From assembly GCA_947647505.1 (NCBI GenBank), contig CANSKO010000019.1, forward strand, positions 1 through 56,481: a DNA stretch of 56,481 nt, given 5' to 3'. How positions within the stretch are numbered: position 1 is the first letter of the stretch; each line of letters begins with the position of its first letter. The translations under genes and the position numbers were made by a program. This stretch comes from an uncultured Roseburia sp. GTDB taxonomy: Bacteria > Bacillota > Clostridia > Lachnospirales > Lachnospiraceae. Shown here one piece after another: positions 52,694-56,481 of the stretch. The notes below the pieces were generated by a model, which was not told the origin of the DNA, searched no databases, and saw only the letters and a list, made by a program, of their open reading frames with translations.

Positions 52694-54874
52694 TTATATG
52701 TTTATTCCCAGTTTCTTCTTTCCATAAACCCGCTTAAGCTCCAGATCCGGTCGAAACAGCAGATACAAAAACGCCGCCGTTACAAGAATCGCCGCAGCCG
52801 TTCCGCCTCCAAACGTTCCCGTTGCGGCAAACGTCCCAAACTGATAGACGCAAAACGACGCCGCATATGCCAGCGCAGTCTGATATCCAATGGCAAACCA
52901 GAACCAGTTCCGGTTGTTCATCTCACGCCGGATCGCCCCCATTGCCGCAAAGCAGGGCGCGCAGAGCAGGTTAAATACGAGAAAGGAATACGCCGCGGCA
53001 GCCGTCATGCCCGCCGCAAGCACGCTCCAGATTTCAACGCCATTTTCGGCTACCTCAGCATAGCCAGACAGCACGCCAAACGTCGCCACTACATTTTCTT
53101 TTGCGATCAGACCTGTCAGGGCCGCAACCGCCATGTTCCAGTCTCCCCAGCCAAGCGGGGAAAACAAAGGCGCCAATATCCCGCCGATCGCCGCCAATAC
53201 GCTGTATTCTGCCTGCCCCTCTTCCAACAGGGCAAATCCGCCGTCCACCCAGCCGAATCCCTGCAAAAACCAGAGCGCGACCGCCGACAGCAAAATCACT
53301 GTCCCCGCCTTTTTGATAAACGAAAAGCCGCGCTCCCACATGCTTTGCAGCAGGGCGCCCGCCGTCGGCATATGATAGGCCGGAAGCTCCATAACGAACG
53401 GCGCCGCTTCGCCCGCAAACGCTTTCGTCTTTTTCAGCAGAATGCCGGAACAGACGACTGCCGCAATTCCCACAAAAAACGCGCTGCATGCCACCCAGCC
53501 GGAATTATCAAAAAACGCGCCCGCAATCATTGCAATGACTGGCAGCTTCGCTCCGCACGGAATAAAAGTCGTCGTCATAATCGTCATTTTACGATCCCTG
53601 TCCTGTTCAATCGTTCGGGACGCCATAATGCCGGGAACGCTGCAGCCCGTGCCAATCAGCATTGGAATAAATGACTTTCCGGACAGGCCAAATCTGCGAA
53701 AGATACGGTCCATAATAAACGCAATGCGCGCCATATATCCACAGGCTTCCAGAAAGCCCAGACACGCAAACAGCGTCAGCATCTGCGGTACAAAGCCAAG
53801 CACGGCGCCAACGCCGGCGATGATGCCGTCTATAACAAGCCCCTGCATCCAGTCCGCGCAGCGCACCGCCTGCAACGCGCGTTCTGCAATCACCGGAATT
53901 CCGGGAACTTCATATCCAAAAAAGTGAAAGCCTTCCCCGAACAGACCGTCATTTACCCAGTCCGTCGCCCATCCCCCGACTGTCGTTACGGATACATAAT
54001 ACACCAAAAACATGACCGCTGCAAAAATTGGCAGCGCAAGCAGACGGTTTGTTACAATTCTGTCAATCTTATCCGAAACAGTCAGGCGATTTGTCTCATT
54101 TTTCACATAACAGCTTTTCAAAACAGAAGCAATGCATGCATATCGTTCATTTGTAATAATGCTTTCCGCATCATCGTCAAACGTCCGCTCCAATGCTTCA
54201 ATCGCATCGGAAACATCCGGCAGCGTCTGAATTTGCTCTACAATTTTATCATCCCGTTCCAAAAGCTTTATTGCAAAAAAACGCTTTCTTTCCGCAGGAA
54301 TGTCAGATCCAAGACGCTCCCCGACAGACGCTATCGCGCGCTCCACCCTTTCATCAAACGCATACGGCAGAGCAAAGGACGTCTGTTTTTGCGCCAGCGC
54401 GACAGCCTTCTCTGCCGCTTCCAAAACCCCCGTGCCTTTCTGCGCCGAAATCGGCACGGCTTCACAGCCGAGCAATTCGCCAAGCTGATCCATCTGAATC
54501 CGATCTTTGCTCTTTTCAACGAGATCCATCCTGTTTACGGCTACAAGAACCGGAATCCCAAGCTCCAGTATCTGCGTCGTCAGATACAGATTTCGCTCCA
54601 AATTCGTGCCGTCTATAATATTGAGTATCACATCCGGCCGCTCCGAAAGCAAATAATTTCGCGTAATCACTTCTTCCAGCGTATAAGGCGAAAGCGAATA
54701 AATCCCCGGCAGATCCACAATTGTCACATCTTTCCTCGCTTTCCATTTCCCTTCCTTTTTCTCCACTGTCACGCCAGGCCAGTTGCCCGTATACTGACCG
54801 GCCCCTGTCAGCGCGTTAAACAACGTCGTTTTCCCGCTGTTTGGGTTTCCTGCAAGCGCCATCTTAATTGCCAT
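52694..54874 (-). CDS. feoB: Ferrous iron transporter FeoB
   Basis: FeoB imports Fe2+ across the cytoplasmic membrane using a GTPase-linked core. The 726-residue protein begins MAIKMALAGNPNSGKTTLFN with the G1 motif. G3 is VDLPGIYSLSPYTLEE and G4 AVNRMDLV, then a helical GDI-like spacer (to about residue 265). The membrane core holds the gate motif GTGCSVPGIMASRTIE. The ATG at 54874 follows AGGAGG; a frame from a GTG at 54970 crosses the operator region and was rejected. Gene order is feoA-feoA-feoB-Cys-rich partner. A TTAGT-N4-ACTAA palindrome lies about 60 bases upstream of the ATG. Confidence 0.97.
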   Translation of the reverse strand: MAIKMALAGNPNSGKTTLFNALTGAGQYTGNWPGVTVEKKEGKWKARKDVTIVDLPGIYSLSPYTLEEVITRNYLLSERPDVILNIIDGTNLERNLYLTTQILELGIPVLVAVNRMDLVEKSKDRIQMDQLGELLGCEAVPISAQKGTGVLEAAEKAVALAQKQTSFALPYAFDERVERAIASVGERLGSDIPAERKRFFAIKLLERDDKIVEQIQTLPDVSDAIEALERTFDDDAESIITNERYACIASVLKSCYVKNETNRLTVSDKIDRIVTNRLLALPIFAAVMFLVYYVSVTTVGGWATDWVNDGLFGEGFHFFGYEVPGIPVIAERALQAVRCADWMQGLVIDGIIAGVGAVLGFVPQMLTLFACLGFLEACGYMARIAFIMDRIFRRFGLSGKSFIPMLIGTGCSVPGIMASRTIEQDRDRKMTIMTTTFIPCGAKLPVIAMIAGAFFDNSGWVACSAFFVGIAAVVCSGILLKKTKAFAGEAAPFVMELPAYHMPTAGALLQSMWERGFSFIKKAGTVILLSAVALWFLQGFGWVDGGFALLEEGQAEYSVLAAIGGILAPLFSPLGWGDWNMAVAALTGLIAKENVVATFGVLSGYAEVAENGVEIWSVLAAGMTAAAAYSFLVFNLLCAPCFAAMGAIRREMNNRNWFWFAIGYQTALAYAASFCVYQFGTFAATGTFGGGTAAAILVTAAFLYLLFRPDLELKRVYGKKKLGINI

Positions 54875-54934
54875 TTTTTCATTCCTCCTTTTTCCCTCTA
54901 TGATCGTGCATCCTGTTTGTCGCAGCTTCCAAAA

Positions 54935-54950
54935 ATTAGTCCAGACTAAC
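54935..54950. promoter_or_regulatory. DtxR-type operator-like palindrome before feoB
   Basis: ATTAGT-CCAG-ACTAAC has the same TTAGT-N4-ACTAA core as the site at the operon promoter. It sits in the 92-base gap between the second feoA and feoB, which suggests internal iron control. No clear promoter hexamers accompany it. Confidence 0.5.
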
Positions 54951-54966
54951 CATTGTGCAAAAAAAA

Positions 54967-55188
54967 TCACTCCACTTCAATCATTTCCGCGTCCTCTTTT
55001 CGAAGAGACAGCTCATATCCCCGTACGGCCACTTCCATCGGATCCCCCAGAGGCGCAACTTTTCGAACAAACACTTCTACGCCTTTCGTAATTCCCATAT
55101 CCATGATCCTGCGCTTTACCGCTCCCTGTCCGGATAATTTTCTGACCCGTACCGTTTCTCCACAGGATATTTCTTTTAATGTCTTCAT
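54967..55188 (-). CDS. feoA: FeoA domain protein (second copy, next to feoB)
   Basis: The 73-residue SH3-like FeoA protein starts MKTLKEISCGETVRVRKLSG and shows the family pattern R-R-I-M-D-M-G-I-T-K-G in its middle. The VRGYELSLRKEDAEMIEV segment forms the last strands. FeoA is thought to bind or regulate FeoB. Fourteen bases separate it from the upstream FeoA-like gene. Confidence 0.94.
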   Translation of the reverse strand: MKTLKEISCGETVRVRKLSGQGAVKRRIMDMGITKGVEVFVRKVAPLGDPMEVAVRGYELSLRKEDAEMIEVE

Positions 55189-55202
55189 ACGTCTACGCTC
55201 CT

Positions 55203-55412
55203 TTACACCAGAATCTTATTCGCCATATCTCTTCCAATGGCTATCCGGGCATCTTTTATATTTACAATGATGTTTCCTGCGTTTTCTGAAACTACCGTCA
55301 CAGGACTTCCGGCAACAAATCCCAACTTTTCCAGAAATCTTCGTACCTCCTCTTTTCCTCCCACTTTCACGATTTTATTTGATTCTCCTTTTTTTACCAT
55401 AGATAACGGCAT
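55203..55412 (-). CDS. feoA: FeoA domain protein (first copy of the operon)
   Basis: The 69-residue protein MPLSMVKKGESNKIVKVGGK, then RRFLEKLGFVAGSPVTVVSE and ARIAIGRDMANKILV, is a second FeoA-type domain. It is clearly diverged from its neighbour. It is the first gene of the feo operon and has AGGAGG upstream. Two tandem feoA genes before feoB are common in Clostridia. They may act as different subunits. Confidence 0.94.
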   Translation of the reverse strand: MPLSMVKKGESNKIVKVGGKEEVRRFLEKLGFVAGSPVTVVSENAGNIIVNIKDARIAIGRDMANKILV

Positions 55413-55437
55413 TTTTTTCCCTCCTCTTTTCTTTTTA

Positions 55438-55453
55438 ATTAGTTTACACTAAT
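55438..55453. promoter_or_regulatory. DtxR-type operator-like palindrome in the feo promoter
   Basis: ATTAGT-TTAC-ACTAAT is a 16-base palindrome with perfect arms that covers the feo -10. A further TTAGT half-site at 55459-55463 forms a second inverted repeat with ACTAA at 55448-55452. The TTAG arms recall DtxR/IdeR-family iron boxes. Confidence 0.6.
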
Positions 55454-55469
55454 ATGGGTTAGTTGTCAA
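55441..55469 (-). promoter_or_regulatory. feo operon promoter
   Basis: TTGACA (55464-55469), a 17-base spacer and TAAACT (55441-55446) on the minus strand, 29 bases upstream of the first feoA. The -10 lies inside the palindrome, a repression layout. Confidence 0.75.
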
Positions 55470-55590
55470 TAACTTTCCTCCGACGGAACGCCACGCCGTA
55501 GACTACAGCAAAGTCTTATTTGAAATTTTCTTTATCCTAAGCATAAATGAATGTCAATTCTATTCATAATGACAACTTTATGAAAATATT

Positions 55591-55619
55591 TTGCATGCCT
55601 GTTTAAAATATGTTATAAT
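55591..55619 (+). promoter_or_regulatory. Promoter of the terminal lipoprotein gene
   Basis: TTGCAT (55591-55596), a 17-base spacer and TATAAT (55614-55619), 62 bases upstream of the ATG. Confidence 0.7.
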
Positions 55620-55681
55620 TTTTAATGATAAATGAAATCGCTTTAAGCGTTTTCGTAAAAAAACAAGAAGGAGAAAACGTT

Positions 55682-56344
55682 ATGTCAGAAAAAAAGAGTG
55701 GGAACTTAAAATGGATTGCCATCGCAATCCTTGCAGCCGGAATTCTTGGCGCCGGCTGTGGGAAAAGCAACGCCGACGCAGAGACATCCTCTACAGCGTC
55801 AGACACTGAAAAAAACACTGCTGTCGCGGAATCCGAGCAACCCGAAGCAAACGAAACGGATTCACAGGAAGAAACAGAGGCTCCACAGGAAGAAGAATCG
55901 CAGCAGGAGGAATCTGACGAGACGATTTACGAAATCGGCGGCAGCGCTTCCCTGCAAGATTGGACGATCAGCGTAACCGACGCTAAGATCGTTGACTCCG
56001 TTTCGGGCGATTATCTTTCCTATAATCCCAATGAAGAGGGCAACAAATACCTGCAGGTCTTTGTCACTGTAAATAATGATGGCAAGAAAGCCGACAACTT
56101 TCTTCCAAGCTTCGGCATAGGAGACGACGTAAGTTCCAAAGTTTTATATTCCGATGGATATGAATTTACCGCAACCAATCTGCTTGGATATAACAACGAG
56201 CTTCATGATTCAACGATTAATCCCCTGTCATCCCAAACAGGCGAAATCTTCTTTGAAATTCCCGGAACGGTAGCAGAATCCACAGAAGAATTAATTATAC
56301 AGTTTTCATCCGGCAACGATACGCTGAAGTTTAAAATACGATAA
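55682..56344 (+). CDS. Predicted lipoprotein, DUF4352-like
   Basis: The 220-residue protein starts MSEKKSGNLKWIAIAI and has a hydrophobic signal ending at a candidate lipidated Cys26 (LGAGCGKSN), so it should sit on the outer membrane face. Residues about 30-90 are a Glu/Gln/Ser-rich acidic linker. Residues about 95-220 form an immunoglobulin-like domain of the DUF4352/telokin-like type (WTISVTDAKIVDSVSG, YLQVFVTVNNDGKKADNFLP, TGEIFFEIPGTVAES). The ATG at 55682 follows GAAGGAG; the frame extends to 55625 without a site. Function is unknown. It has its own promoter and terminator. Confidence 0.85.
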   Translation: MSEKKSGNLKWIAIAILAAGILGAGCGKSNADAETSSTASDTEKNTAVAESEQPEANETDSQEETEAPQEEESQQEESDETIYEIGGSASLQDWTISVTDAKIVDSVSGDYLSYNPNEEGNKYLQVFVTVNNDGKKADNFLPSFGIGDDVSSKVLYSDGYEFTATNLLGYNNELHDSTINPLSSQTGEIFFEIPGTVAESTEELIIQFSSGNDTLKFKIR

Positions 56345-56352
56345 TAACGCAA

Positions 56353-56405
56353 AAAAGAGAGCGTCGCAAATCATCAAATCGAATGATTGATCGACGCTCT
56401 CTTTT
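56353..56405 (+). terminator. Terminator after the lipoprotein gene
   Basis: A perfect 14-bp stem AAAAGAGAGCGTCG (56353-56366 with 56392-56405) encloses a smaller hairpin and ends in TTTTCTTGTTT. It lies eight bases after the stop. Confidence 0.88.
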
Positions 56406-56481
56406 CTTGTTTCATTGCTTATAATGCTAGAGCGTGTTTGAAAAATGCTTTCTGACAGATGTGCGACCCACTTAGTGGGAG

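Noticed and set aside
56425..56481. Possible start of a mobile or repeated element at the right edge
   Set aside because: The segment is too short and has no terminal repeat or frame to support a call.

Overview
The window looks like a chromosomal segment of a spore-forming, host-associated member of the Clostridia, most likely a Lachnospiraceae-type gut bacterium. This is inferred from protein families, since no rRNA or other taxonomic marker is present. The evidence is a Gram-positive sporulation gene set (spoIIE, yabP, yabQ, cotS-like, ytvI, pdaA), strong AGGAGG ribosome binding sites, and secreted proteins built from FIVAR and BspA-type leucine-rich modules. Base composition is near 50% GC. 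Nearly every gene lies on the minus strand. Plus-strand exceptions are a transposase remnant, an HD-GYP gene, a small Xre regulator and a lipoprotein.

Layout. 1-580: decayed transposase with a 43-bp direct repeat. 558-2666: cytoplasmic GH13 alpha-glucan hydrolase. 2941-10478: the conserved Firmicute block read as HU, RqcP-like S4 protein, yabP, yabQ, divIC, spoIIE, tilS, hpt, ftsH. spoIIE has an unusual promoter with a 21-bp spacer and two Spo0A-box-like sites. 10652-17757: phosphoglucomutase, a PEGA lipoprotein with an Asn-rich tail, a CotS-like kinase, cca and proS. 17905-22929: a 1674-residue surface adhesin preceded by a structured leader RNA. 23170-28171: ytvI, a two-component system, and metK under a SAM-I riboswitch. 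Divergent from metK is an HD-GYP gene (28172-29254).

29329-43853 is the mucin region. It holds a GH33 sialidase, a 1119-residue non-catalytic surface protein, an embedded Xre regulator and a GH101 endo-alpha-N-acetylgalactosaminidase. Together with the 17905-22929 adhesin these four giant secreted proteins end in the same module: a Gly/Pro linker (or a Pro-rich stretch), BspA-type leucine-rich repeats and a very basic tail ending Lys-Val/Ile-Lys. None has LPXTG. The sialidase and the 1119-residue protein also share an unassigned domain, in three copies altogether. The set suggests removal of terminal sialic acid followed by release of core-1 O-glycans, with two glycan-binding partners held at the cell surface.

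44011-56481: hemB overlapping a CgeB-like glycosyltransferase, pdaA with a PurF paralogue lacking the N-terminal cysteine, a ferredoxin, a CPBP protease/NatA/NatB operon, and a complete ferrous iron uptake operon (feoA, feoA, feoB and a 43-residue Cys-rich FeoB partner). The feo operon has TTAGT-N4-ACTAA palindromes that look like DtxR-family operators. A DUF4352-like lipoprotein ends the window.

The only gene-free stretch over 300 bases is 27766-28171, which holds the riboswitch, its terminator and two divergent promoters. Start codons were moved inward from the longest frame where a Shine-Dalgarno sequence decided it (spoIIE, HU, cca, metK, HD-GYP, ferredoxin, feoB, last lipoprotein).
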